This document shows, piece by piece, positions 1-7,624 of a stretch of 42,097 bases of DNA (position 1 is the stretch's first letter; every line of letters begins with the position of its first letter). This DNA comes from a virus. A model generated the notes under the pieces. It had not been told where the DNA came from and made no database searches. It was given only the letters and a program-made list of their open reading frames with translations. A program made the translations under genes and the position numbers. The stretch covers positions 1-42,097 of IMG/VR virus record IMGVR_UViG_3300047483_000436; one strand, written 5' to 3'.

Positions 1-51
1 TGTCTTAGCAATTTTCTTTCTACTTTTTTCTTTTTTTTGTCTGTTTGTCAT
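1..51 (-). CDS. Start of a basic protein (partial, runs off the left edge)
   Basis: Seventeen codons from an ATG at 51 to the window edge encode a Lys/Arg-rich start, MTNRQKKEKSRKKIAKT. An unusually strong Shine-Dalgarno sequence, AGGAGGG, lies 6 nt upstream and overlaps the stop of the preceding gene (62-886). That leader is what supports the start. Function unknown, since only the N terminus is present. Confidence 0.6.
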   Translation of the reverse strand, partial: MTNRQKKEKSRKKIAKT

Positions 52-61
52 TTCAACCCTC

Positions 62-886
62 CTATACTTTTTTTATTTCTATTTTAATTTTAGGATTATA
101 ATCCCTTGGTAAATCTGTTTTAATACCTTTAAATTCTGAAATTCTATCTTCAAAATAAGTAATTTCTAATACCTTATCAGTTAAGTTCATTACCGTTTGT
201 GAGGATGTAAACATTTCATCACTTTGTCTTCTCATATTCAATTGAGATTCTTTTGGAAAGAATTCTTTTCTCATAGCTTGTGCTATTTCTTTCCAATCTT
301 CAATTTTATCAACTGTCTTTTCTGCTGATATTTTTCTCATTTTAGATGAAAGATATTTCTCACCATGAGTATAACCAGCATCGGTAAACATATGACCATG
401 ATTTGTTCTTACAATTGGAGATTCACTATTGTGCATTTTAACATCTGGTTTGTGTTTAGATGTTGCTTCTACACTAATCATATGCTGTGGAGATGAAATA
501 AACGTATGTCCTTTTAGAGGTAAATTACTTTTACCAGTATAAGTTAAACATGATTTTAATGCTTCTTTCAAACTTTTTTGTGATAAGATATTTCTCATCT
601 TAGCACCATCTGCTCCTGGTTTACCACCACCTTTTTTTACTAACTTATGTTCTGCTTCATCATGACCTACTAATAATGCAGAATTAACTACACCAATACC
701 ATACTCATTTAATCCTTCACTCCAATCGGTAGTGATATCATGTAGATATGCAACTTCAATCCCATTCATAATAGTATGAACTATTTCCAATGTAGGTTTG
801 TATGCCCTATCTCTGTTTTTAGCAAGAATGAACTTATCATTAATTTCTTTTGATACGATAATACATTCGCTGAGTATCTTAGCCAT
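62..886 (-). CDS. Ntn-hydrolase, peptidase C45 / acyltransferase-like
   Basis: A 274-aa protein with the look of the C45 (acyl-CoA:6-aminopenicillanate acyltransferase-like) Ntn-hydrolase superfamily. Seen: Cys8 after a short removable N terminus (MAKILSE-C), an NRDR motif about 16 residues later, GLNEYGIGVVNSAL near residue 60, and an SVEAT...IVRTNHGHMF block around 150-170, where this family places its substrate-binding Asn-His. Members cleave themselves to expose the N-terminal Cys and then hydrolyse or transfer amides. Substrate unknown; a role in head maturation or in modifying a host metabolite is open. It lies at the 3' end of the run 1476-62. The family call is moderately sure, the function is not. 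Confidence 0.6.
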   Translation of the reverse strand: MAKILSECIIVSKEINDKFILAKNRDRAYKPTLEIVHTIMNGIEVAYLHDITTDWSEGLNEYGIGVVNSALLVGHDEAEHKLVKKGGGKPGADGAKMRNILSQKSLKEALKSCLTYTGKSNLPLKGHTFISSPQHMISVEATSKHKPDVKMHNSESPIVRTNHGHMFTDAGYTHGEKYLSSKMRKISAEKTVDKIEDWKEIAQAMRKEFFPKESQLNMRRQSDEMFTSSQTVMNLTDKVLEITYFEDRISEFKGIKTDLPRDYNPKIKIEIKKV

Positions 887-912
887 TTTGAGTTATTATT
901 GTTTTTTAATTA

Positions 913-1476
913 TTATTCTATATCTTTGATTTTACCACATTTCAAACACTCTTCTTCACCATCACCATCCAAATCTCCCCAAACATGTTCACATTGTCTA
1001 TGTGCAAAATACATATCAATTTTACCATCACCATCGAAGTCAATACCATCCATAGTTCCATCTCCATCTTCATCGATTTCAATTCCAGTTCTTGGCTCTG
1101 ATTTCACAACTTTGACTTGGTCGGTAACTACATCGGTGACTTGGTCGGTTGATGAAAACGAACCTGATGGTGGTGTATCTCCACTCGTTGAACTCAATGC
1201 GATACCATCTTCCTCATCCATTTTCTGAACTAACATTTTATCCTTATCAGTATCAGAAAACCAATAATCAATAATCTTACCATAAGAACCAATAAACGCT
1301 CCTAACAATAAAAGTAGAAGTTCTTTCCACTCACCACCTATTGCCGTATTACTAACGATTGATGCGAATATTCCACCTATAATTAATATAAATCCACCTA
1401 AAACCATAGCAGTAATATACCATCTACGTTTCATCATTGCATTTAATAAATCCTTAAAACCACTTGGTTGTTCCAT
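913..1476 (-). CDS. Holin-like membrane protein with DxDGDG and zinc-type tail
   Basis: 187 aa. Two hydrophobic segments (about residues 20-41 and 51-66) are followed by a GKIIDYWFSDTDKDK segment resembling the end of phage three-TM holins. The C-terminal half is soluble and acidic. It carries calcium-loop-like repeats (DEDGDGTMDG, DFDGDGKID, DLDGDGEEE) and a possible Zn site (HRQCEH ... CLKCGK) flanking the last repeat. A Shine-Dalgarno AAAGGAG 10 nt upstream supports the start, and a terminator separates it from the gene before. A holin or a membrane-anchored structural protein are both possible. Confidence 0.45.
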   Translation of the reverse strand: MEQPSGFKDLLNAMMKRRWYITAMVLGGFILIIGGIFASIVSNTAIGGEWKELLLLLLGAFIGSYGKIIDYWFSDTDKDKMLVQKMDEEDGIALSSTSGDTPPSGSFSSTDQVTDVVTDQVKVVKSEPRTGIEIDEDGDGTMDGIDFDGDGKIDMYFAHRQCEHVWGDLDGDGEEECLKCGKIKDIE

Positions 1477-1520
1477 TTATGTAATCTCCTTTATTGATTT
1501 TTATACTATAATAAATATAC

Positions 1521-1554
1521 AAAATAAAAAACCCAACATAAAAATGATGGGTTT
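1521..1554 (-). terminator. Rho-independent terminator after the 1579-1887 gene
   Basis: Read on the minus strand, AAACCCA pairs with TGGGTTT around a 12-nt loop and is followed by TTTATTTT. It lies between the 1579-1887 stop and the 1476 start. Confidence 0.6.
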
Positions 1555-1578
1555 AATATAATAAAATGATAATAATAA

Positions 1579-1887
1579 TTAATTTTTGGTATATGCAATA
1601 GATGATTCTAATCTATTAACCTTACTTTGTAATTGGGCTATCATAATTTCTTGTGTAGTCCATTTACGATTTCCTTTTGGATGAATCCAAATTAATTTTC
1701 CCATATCATACTTTGCCTTAGCATAGTTTGATTTCCAAATTCCGTTTTGAACGAATTTGCTACCATCATAAACCATAGCACCTTTTTGAATACCATCGTT
1801 TATTTTAATCGTTTCCCCACGTTCCACATTTTGTGAAATCCCCATCAAAGAAAATAGGAGAAGGGATAATGTAATAATTTTTCTCAT
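1579..1887 (-). CDS. Small secreted protein of unknown function
   Basis: 102 aa with a clear signal peptide (MRKIITLSLLLFSLMGIS, probable cleavage before QN), so it should reach the periplasm or beyond. The mature part is about 84 residues with a short C-terminal amphipathic helix. There is no lipobox cysteine and no recognised domain. AGGA lies 8 nt before the ATG, and a terminator follows the gene. A lysis or envelope role is possible but not shown. Confidence 0.6.
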   Translation of the reverse strand: MRKIITLSLLLFSLMGISQNVERGETIKINDGIQKGAMVYDGSKFVQNGIWKSNYAKAKYDMGKLIWIHPKGNRKWTTQEIMIAQLQSKVNRLESSIAYTKN

Positions 1888-1976
1888 AATAAAATCCTAT
1901 TTATTATAAGTATATCAATGTTATGAAATGGTTAAGAAACAAATGTTAAATGTTATCTAAATGTTATGAAACGGTA

Positions 1977-3695
1977 TTATAGTATCTTTTTTCTTACAAT
2001 ATAATTCTGTAAAACTAAAGTATCCATTTCACAATTAAGAAAAGTTTGGATTGCAGTTTTTGGGTCCATCACCATAGTTTGGTCTTTCAAATTAAATGAT
2101 GTGTTTAATACAATTGGATATCCATTATCTATTTGTAATTGACAAAGAAGTTTATACATTCTCGTATGTTGTCTATTATTTAAAGTTTGGATTCTAGCAG
2201 AACCATCTATGTGTGTGATGGCCGGTAAATTATTACGATGTTCTGATTTTACTCTTACAACCTGATTCATAAATGGAACTAACAATTTATAATCAAAATA
2301 TTTTAATCTATCTTCTTCCTTTACAATCGGTGCAAATGGTCTAAATCCTTCTCTTTTTTTAATAACCTTATTTACCCTTGCTTTCATTTGAGGGTCTCTT
2401 GGGTTTGCAAGTATCGAACGATTACCTAATGCTCGAGCACCAAATTCCATTTTACCTTCGAACCAACCAATCACATTTCCATCAGTAATTTCTTTAGAAA
2501 CGATTGGAATTAATTCTGAATAATTTTTATACTCATACCAAACATCGGCATCGAATTCATCTAATGTAGTTTTTATTTCATCATTTGAATATGAAGGACC
2601 TAAATATGGGGTTGTATTATCAACTCTTACTGAATTTGAATTGTTATTGTAATAATGATATAATGCACATCCTATTGCAGAACCACCATCGGATGGTGCA
2701 GGTGGAATCCATAAATTTTTAAATGGAGTCATTTCGGTAATTTTACCATTGGCAGTTCCATTATACGCACACCCCCCACTCAAACATAAATAATTAGCAG
2801 GTCTAATTGCAGCCATTCTATTTAGTAATTTGAAAAAATATTCTTCATATACTTTTTGTAGTGTTGCAGCTAAATCCATATGATGATTTTGTAATTCTTC
2901 ATCTGGTAATCTATTTGGGAATCCAAATAATTCACCCAATTTTTCATTAAACATCATATCGGTTGACCATTCATAATCAAAGAAATCCATATTCAATTCA
3001 AATCCACCATCATCCGTTGATGAAATAATATCTTCAAATTTATCTAAATATGTTTTTGGATTACCATATGGTGCTAAACCCATTACTTTATACTCGCCTT
3101 CATTTGGTTTGAAACCTAAGAAAGCAGTAAAAGCTGAATATAACATACCCAACGAATGTGGGTATTCGATTGTTTGTAATTTAGTTATTTTATTAGAATC
3201 ACCATACGCAAGAACTGCAGTTTCCCATTCACCTACACCATCTACCGAAACAATTGCAGTGCGTTCGTAGGGTGATGTGTAATATGAATATGCTAAGTGA
3301 GATAAGTGGTGTTCTACATATGATATTTCAATTTCGTTTCCAAAGATTGATTTTATAGTAGTTTCTAATTCATCATACGCTTTTTTGTTTTTACTTATGA
3401 TTGATGCACTATTTAATAATTTAAAGAATCCACCTTTTTTTACGGATTTTTCAATTCGATTTATTTTAAGTTTAGGATTTTCATAAAATGAAACAACATT
3501 AATATCTGATGGAGTTAAGTGGTTTGATTCCAATAACCATTCAATTGATTTAAATGGAAATGATGCATCATGTTTCACACCGGTAAAACTTTCTTCTAAC
3601 GATGCCCCTATAACTTTACCATCTTTAATTAATGCTGCTGCGGAGTCGTGAAATCCACATGAAATTCCTAAAATGTAATTACTAATCTTCATCAT
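1977..3695 (-). CDS. Carbamoyltransferase, NodU/TobZ/CmcH family
   Basis: 572 aa, the full family length. The N-terminal kinase-like fold has GISCGFHDSAAALI at 10-23 and the metal-binding EHHLSHLAYS at 128-137, then VSVDGVGEWETA. The C-terminal YrdC-like half carries GKMEFGARALGNRSILANPR and GFRPFAPIV. Family members transfer carbamoyl from carbamoyl phosphate, via carbamoyl-AMP, to hydroxyls on sugars or antibiotics. The phage substrate may be a sugar or a modified nucleotide; the sequence does not say. The start ATGATG overlaps the end of the sigma-factor gene by 14 nt, which suggests translational coupling. Either Met is possible. Confidence 0.9.
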   Translation of the reverse strand: MMKISNYILGISCGFHDSAAALIKDGKVIGASLEESFTGVKHDASFPFKSIEWLLESNHLTPSDINVVSFYENPKLKINRIEKSVKKGGFFKLLNSASIISKNKKAYDELETTIKSIFGNEIEISYVEHHLSHLAYSYYTSPYERTAIVSVDGVGEWETAVLAYGDSNKITKLQTIEYPHSLGMLYSAFTAFLGFKPNEGEYKVMGLAPYGNPKTYLDKFEDIISSTDDGGFELNMDFFDYEWSTDMMFNEKLGELFGFPNRLPDEELQNHHMDLAATLQKVYEEYFFKLLNRMAAIRPANYLCLSGGCAYNGTANGKITEMTPFKNLWIPPAPSDGGSAIGCALYHYYNNNSNSVRVDNTTPYLGPSYSNDEIKTTLDEFDADVWYEYKNYSELIPIVSKEITDGNVIGWFEGKMEFGARALGNRSILANPRDPQMKARVNKVIKKREGFRPFAPIVKEEDRLKYFDYKLLVPFMNQVVRVKSEHRNNLPAITHIDGSARIQTLNNRQHTRMYKLLCQLQIDNGYPIVLNTSFNLKDQTMVMDPKTAIQTFLNCEMDTLVLQNYIVRKKIL

Positions 3696-4446
3696 CGAAA
3701 ATATCCTCTTCTAAATTGATTTTTGAGGTATCTACCCAAAATGGTTCATCTCTAACTGAAAAATCACCATTATCTAAATACTCATTTAACATCTTTTTTT
3801 GATGTTGTTTCATTATATTGACAACCTTTGTAATGTAATGAGTCTTACAATCTGTCATCTCTCTAATAAGTAGATATAAATGTTTTTTGTTAAAATTTTC
3901 AATAAAATCACTTCTACGGAATAATTCTAAAACTGCATCTCCAATTTGAATATCTCTTTTCTTATTAAAGACAGTTGCTAAATGTTTATCCCAATACTCT
4001 AACATTATATCTTTAAATTCTCTGAACTCTGATGCTTCTTCTACCTCATAGAAATCATTTTCAGGGTTCCAACTCTCAGGCATTTCTGAAATAAGAGCAT
4101 TCTGTTTCCAACGTTTGTAGTTTCCGTTGTTTTTTAAGATAAGATGGTTTTTTGCAATAATAGTAAAATAAGAAAATGCTCTACCCTTACCTTCTTTATA
4201 CATATGTATCTTTTCTACCATAGTAGAAACTACTTCCATCTGAATATCTTTTTTAGATACATCAAAATAAGAAAATTTAAATGTATTTAAAACGTTTTCT
4301 GCTAATTTTTCAAAGGGATATTTAATTCTCTCTTCGTAAATTTTACTACGTTTAACCGAGTCTTTACATTTGTTGTATTCAACTATAGCTTCTTGAGCAG
4401 GAGTACCAAAATATATTTTGGATTTTGGTTTTCTGGTTTTTGCCAT
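3682..4446 (-). CDS. Late-transcription sigma factor, T4 gp55-like
   Basis: 254 aa. The block from about 45 to 115 (PFEKLAENVLNTFKFSYFD ... EGKGRAFSYFTIIAKNHL) is the gp55-like sigma region 2, the part that binds core polymerase and the late promoter -10 element. T4 gp55 is about 185 aa, so this one has extra sequence at both ends, with an acidic C terminus (EEDIFDDED). It should direct host RNA polymerase to late phage promoters, where T4 uses TATAAATA. It is packed 1 nt from the 4448-4711 gene upstream and overlaps the carbamoyltransferase downstream. Confidence 0.85.
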   Translation of the reverse strand: MAKTRKPKSKIYFGTPAQEAIVEYNKCKDSVKRSKIYEERIKYPFEKLAENVLNTFKFSYFDVSKKDIQMEVVSTMVEKIHMYKEGKGRAFSYFTIIAKNHLILKNNGNYKRWKQNALISEMPESWNPENDFYEVEEASEFREFKDIMLEYWDKHLATVFNKKRDIQIGDAVLELFRRSDFIENFNKKHLYLLIREMTDCKTHYITKVVNIMKQHQKKMLNEYLDNGDFSVRDEPFWVDTSKINLEEDIFDDED

Positions 4447-4447
4447 A

Positions 4448-4711
4448 TTAAATTGTTTCGTTTAATTTTTCAATAATATCTTTCAATTCTGAAAATACTA
4501 CACCAACTTCATCATCAGATTCGAACGAACCACGTAAATCTAAATCTTGCATTGTTTGATATGCAGTTTCTACTTTAGTTTGGACATCCAATACCGTTTC
4601 TAATAAAGTATCTTCTAGTTCTTCGTTTTGTAATATGATATTACGTGTGCCGATTATTAATATAATGTTAAAAATAACTGATACGCCTAAGATAATTTCA
4701 ATTATACCCAT
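4448..4711 (-). CDS. Small single-TM membrane protein
   Basis: 87 aa: an N-terminal membrane helix (residues 3-22, IIEIILGVSVIFNIILIIG) and an acidic helical tail. No family recognised. It sits between an unknown gene and the late sigma factor with 1-3 nt gaps, so it is surely co-transcribed with them. A role in envelope association is only inferred from the helix. Confidence 0.7.
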   Translation of the reverse strand: MGIIEIILGVSVIFNIILIIGTRNIILQNEELEDTLLETVLDVQTKVETAYQTMQDLDLRGSFESDDEVGVVFSELKDIIEKLNETI

Positions 4712-4714
4712 ATA

Positions 4715-5086
4715 CTATTCTTTAAATTTAATATTTGATATGATGTTTTCAAGTAACTCAACTTCGTTTTGAAAAATCGTTTGTTCAAATTCGTTTCTAT
4801 CTGCTTCGATGAAAGTATCTATCATAGCAATTAACTTTTTTTGATATTCCGAATTAATTGTATTTGTAAGTGTAAATTTGTGATTAGTAATACTAACACT
4901 AAAATCTTCAACTTTAGCCCAATAGGATAATCTCTTATTTATCATAAAATATCTACCGGTTAATGGTGCGATTTTCAAATCCGTATCGGATTGCTCACAT
5001 AACATTTGAATAACTTCATAAGTTAATGTCTCCTTTTCATTCATTTGATATGGAGGGAAAATTTTTGATTTTAAGTAGTTTATCAT
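4715..5086 (-). CDS. Unknown phage protein, first gene after a promoter
   Basis: 123 aa, soluble, no signal peptide and no motif I recognise. It is the first gene downstream of the Bacteroidota-type promoter at 5110-5142 and so heads the run that includes the late sigma factor and the carbamoyltransferase. Its A-rich leader (AAAATTAAAAGAA just before the ATG) is typical of this host group. Confidence 0.7.
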   Translation of the reverse strand: MINYLKSKIFPPYQMNEKETLTYEVIQMLCEQSDTDLKIAPLTGRYFMINKRLSYWAKVEDFSVSITNHKFTLTNTINSEYQKKLIAMIDTFIEADRNEFEQTIFQNEVELLENIISNIKFKE

Positions 5087-5109
5087 TTCTTTTAATTTTT
5101 AGTTATATA

Positions 5110-5142
5110 CAAATATACGAATAATATTTGAATTTACCAAAT
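5110..5142 (-). promoter_or_regulatory. Bacteroidota-type promoter
   Basis: On the minus strand: -33 element TTTGG (complement 5137-5141), 20 nt from TTG to the -7 box, -7 box TATATTTG (complement 5110-5117) preceded by TCG. It matches the TTG/TAnnTTTG consensus of Bacteroidota and drives 5086 and the genes below it. Confidence 0.85.
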
Positions 5143-5157
5143 AATTTATGATTTATT

Positions 5158-5400
5158 TTATGCTTCACCAACTTGACCATTGTATTGAAACCCTGCATTT
5201 TCTGGTATTTCCTCATCATTTTTAAATGATTTTATTTCAGATTCCATTAAATCAAGATTTTCTCTAACTCTAGCATCCAAATCATCTTCGGAAGTCAAAT
5301 TATTTTCGATTAAAATATCGATAAGGGATTGTATAATTATATTTTGAGTTAATAATCTATCGTTTAGATTTTTAATCAATTTTTTTGTTGTTAATTTCAT
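5158..5400 (-). CDS. Unknown small helical protein
   Basis: 80 aa, predicted helical and acidic toward the C terminus, no recognised domain. Its ATG lies 29 nt inside the 3' end of the upstream gene (5372-5626), an overlap typical of co-evolved phage gene pairs. The promoter for the next unit begins just after its stop. Confidence 0.65.
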   Translation of the reverse strand: MKLTTKKLIKNLNDRLLTQNIIIQSLIDILIENNLTSEDDLDARVRENLDLMESEIKSFKNDEEIPENAGFQYNGQVGEA

Positions 5401-5626
5401 TTAGTAGTTGTCTTAACCCATCCTTAGATTCATCACCATATACAAGATTACCAAATCCTTTATCAATAGTTTCTTGTTGATATCCTAATGATGATGCCAA
5501 CCGAACACACATTATTTTAAATTCATGTATATCCATATCATCGGGGACAGTAAATTCAATTTCTGATGCTTCTCTCAATCCATCGATATATTCGGAATCG
5601 GTGTATTTAAATATTAATTTTGCCAT
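5372..5626 (-). CDS. Unknown small acidic protein
   Basis: 84 aa, soluble, no recognised family. It follows the peptide deformylase gene with a 9-nt gap and overlaps the next gene by 29 nt, so all three are likely translated from one message. Confidence 0.65.
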   Translation of the reverse strand: MAKLIFKYTDSEYIDGLREASEIEFTVPDDMDIHEFKIMCVRLASSLGYQQETIDKGFGNLVYGDESKDGLRQLLNEINNKKID

Positions 5627-5635
5627 AAGTGTTTT

Positions 5636-6322
5636 TTATAAGATTTCAACTGATGAACCCAATTGTAATGCTTTTTTGTATTTAATAAATTCAGTGCTAC
5701 CATCTGGTAATTTAACCATCACCATTTCGTTTCTACCATACGTTTTGTTTTTAACAATGGTTGTGGTATAACGTCTTTTAGTATCAGTAATTAACGTGCC
5801 ATTTAAGTGGTCAATTTCATGTTGTGCACAAACACATTCTAATAATCCCAAATCACCAAAGAATTCATTGGAATCTTTCCACTCTCTTCCTTCAACATAA
5901 TCCGGTGAAAATACTACCGTTCCTAAATTATCACATTCAAGTGTAAATGATTTATGACGGACAGTTTTTACTGGTTTAGTCATTGATTTTGGAATAGATA
6001 AACATTGCTCAACATATGCAACGGTATCTCTAGAAACTTCGGTTATTACTGGGTTAATCAATACCAATGGTTCTTTTACATTGATAATACATGCACGAAC
6101 ATCTAATCCAAGTTGGTTTGCTGATAATCCAATTCCACCATACAACTCTAATCCTCTTTTTAACTTTGCAGTAATATCATCAATATCTTCTTGAGACATT
6201 GATTTTGGTTCTACCACCGATTTTAATTTAGATGGGTCTTTTACTAATTTTGGGAAATTTTTTAAATCATTGATAAGTTTATCAATTTTTTCTTCTGTTA
6301 TTTCAATTGCTACGTCTGTCAT
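5636..6322 (-). CDS. def: Peptide deformylase
   Basis: 228 aa. All three deformylase motifs are present: GIGLSANQ (63-70), EQCLS (105-109, metal-ligand Cys107) and HEIDH (168-172, two metal-ligand His and the catalytic Glu). The enzyme removes the formyl group from nascent N-terminal formyl-Met using Fe2+ or a similar metal. Motif 2 has Gln in place of the usual Gly (EGCLS). An N-terminal extension of about 55 residues and a C-terminal tail make it longer than typical phage deformylases. Marine T4-like phages are known to carry this gene, where a role in fast protein turnover during infection has been proposed. Confidence 0.93.
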   Translation of the reverse strand: MTDVAIEITEEKIDKLINDLKNFPKLVKDPSKLKSVVEPKSMSQEDIDDITAKLKRGLELYGGIGLSANQLGLDVRACIINVKEPLVLINPVITEVSRDTVAYVEQCLSIPKSMTKPVKTVRHKSFTLECDNLGTVVFSPDYVEGREWKDSNEFFGDLGLLECVCAQHEIDHLNGTLITDTKRRYTTTIVKNKTYGRNEMVMVKLPDGSTEFIKYKKALQLGSSVEIL

Positions 6323-6344
6323 TTTATATTTGTTTTATTTATTT

Positions 6345-6815
6345 TTATTCTGCGATATTTAAGTATTTTTCTAATAACCAAGATGATGATTGAATTTTAT
6401 TTCCTAAGCCCCATACTGAATCAATTCCGTAGGTATGACACACATCATTTTCAGGAGTAGTAGTTTCAGTTCTATCACCCCCATTACCAAACGCCATTAC
6501 ATCCTTTGGTAAATCACCATTTTCTTTAATGTATTTTAATCTTGCATGATCAATAAAATCAATTGCAGTATCATCGTTATGAATTTTAGGATTCATCACA
6601 TAGACATATGAAACTCCTTTAATATTTTCCATAATGAATTTACGTTCGGATTGATCCATAAAGGATTTACCCTTCTTACGTTTTAACCAACTATCGTTAT
6701 TTAACCCAACCCAAACTTCATCTGCTAATTCATTTGCTCGTTGGATACATTCGATATGTCCTTTGTGTATCGGGTCAAACCCACCACTTAATAAAATAAC
6801 TTTGTATTTTTTCAT
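6345..6815 (-). CDS. Cytidylyltransferase-like nucleotidyltransferase
   Basis: 156 aa. The start MKKYKVILLSGGFDPIHKGH holds the HxGH nucleotidyltransferase motif at 17-20, followed by NDSWLKRKKGKSFM and ERKFIMENIKGVSYV as in HldE/RfaE C-terminal and glycerol-3-phosphate cytidylyltransferase enzymes. Such enzymes couple CTP or ATP to a phosphorylated sugar, alcohol or cofactor precursor. The exact substrate cannot be read. With the carbamoyltransferase and glycosyltransferases in the window, an activated-sugar pathway is a reasonable inference. Confidence 0.8.
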   Translation of the reverse strand: MKKYKVILLSGGFDPIHKGHIECIQRANELADEVWVGLNNDSWLKRKKGKSFMDQSERKFIMENIKGVSYVYVMNPKIHNDDTAIDFIDHARLKYIKENGDLPKDVMAFGNGGDRTETTTPENDVCHTYGIDSVWGLGNKIQSSSWLLEKYLNIAE

Positions 6816-6826
6816 ATATTATAGTA

Positions 6827-7423
6827 TTATAGTTTTTTATGTATAAATGCACAAATTGCATATCTCTCACCATCTATTACTTTGGTAACCTCATGATTAA
6901 CTGAATTTTGAGTATAATCAATCAGAACCACTCTACCATATTCTGGTACAATTTTAGTTTCATTTTTTAAAATTAAATTACCACCATTTGATTCATCGTA
7001 ATTTTTATTTAAATAAATTAAAATACCAAGTATTCTATCTCGATCTTTACCATCCTCATGAGGTATGATAAAACACCCGTCGTTGTATAGTGTTAAGATG
7101 TTTAAAAAATTAACATTAGTATATTCGTAAAATTTGTAAAAAATACTTTTTAATAATAAATTAGTTTCAGTTGAAGTATCATGTGCTGCAAACCAAATTT
7201 GTGCTAGATTATCAGTTTTAACTAACTCTTTTTTAATTTCGTTTAATTTTTCTAATGTAGATGAGTTAAGTGGATAATCATTTGCAACATTACCATATGA
7301 AACTACTAATTTGTTAAAATCGGTATTTGGTAAATTTGAATATATAGTTGAAAGTAAATTTAACTCATATTCACTTGTTATATCAAATGAAACATATCCA
7401 TTCTCTAAAAGTTCTTTTTTCAT
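6827..7423 (-). CDS. 2-oxoglutarate/Fe(II)-dependent oxygenase
   Basis: 198 aa. The C-terminal half shows the jelly-roll facial triad: H122-E-D124 (PHEDGKDRDR), H177 (NSVNHEVT) and the 2-oxoglutarate-binding Arg187 (GERYAIC). This is the prolyl-4-hydroxylase-like type common in marine phages. It stands outside the 16.7-24.6 kb cassette and lacks that cassette's C-terminal tail (it ends HKKL). It has its own promoter at 7428-7459. Substrate unknown: protein, nucleotide or small molecule. Confidence 0.82.
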   Translation of the reverse strand: MKKELLENGYVSFDITSEYELNLLSTIYSNLPNTDFNKLVVSYGNVANDYPLNSSTLEKLNEIKKELVKTDNLAQIWFAAHDTSTETNLLLKSIFYKFYEYTNVNFLNILTLYNDGCFIIPHEDGKDRDRILGILIYLNKNYDESNGGNLILKNETKIVPEYGRVVLIDYTQNSVNHEVTKVIDGERYAICAFIHKKL

Positions 7424-7427
7424 AATG

Positions 7428-7459
7428 TAAAGATACGAAAATTAATTTATAATTCCAAA
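7428..7459 (-). promoter_or_regulatory. Bacteroidota-type promoter
   Basis: Minus strand TTTGG (complement 7455-7459), 20 nt from TTG to TATCTTTA (complement 7428-7435), preceded by TCG. The -7 box lies 5 nt from the ATG at 7423, so the message would be nearly leaderless. The -33 element almost touches the stop of the 52-aa gene. Confidence 0.7.
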
Positions 7460-7460
7460 T

Positions 7461-7619
7461 TTATTTTTTTAAATTATTGATTTCAATTAATTTAGTTAAT
7501 TCTTTATTGACAATTTTTCGTTTGTTTTTAGAATCGATTAAAGAATTATACTCTACTAATTTAGTATATTCAATGCCATTTTTATCTTTTACTTTGATTA
7601 CCAATTTTGATTTTTCCAT
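7461..7619 (-). CDS. Small basic protein (52 aa)
   Basis: An ORF from ATG 7619 to TAA 7461 encodes a 52-aa, Lys-rich protein starting MEKSKLVIKVKDKNGIEYT. It fills the 200-nt gap between thymidylate synthase and the oxygenase gene, 5 nt after the former. Packing and frame support it; function unknown. Confidence 0.6.
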   Translation of the reverse strand: MEKSKLVIKVKDKNGIEYTKLVEYNSLIDSKNKRKIVNKELTKLIEINNLKK

Positions 7620-7624
7620 TATGC

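Noticed and set aside
899-1228. Plus-strand Ser/Pro-rich ORF
   Set aside because: Mirror of the DxDGDG repeats on the minus strand.
1512-1540. Promoter before 1476 (TATATTTA at 1512-1519)
   Set aside because: The only TTGG upstream is 14 nt away and is part of the terminator stem; spacing is wrong.
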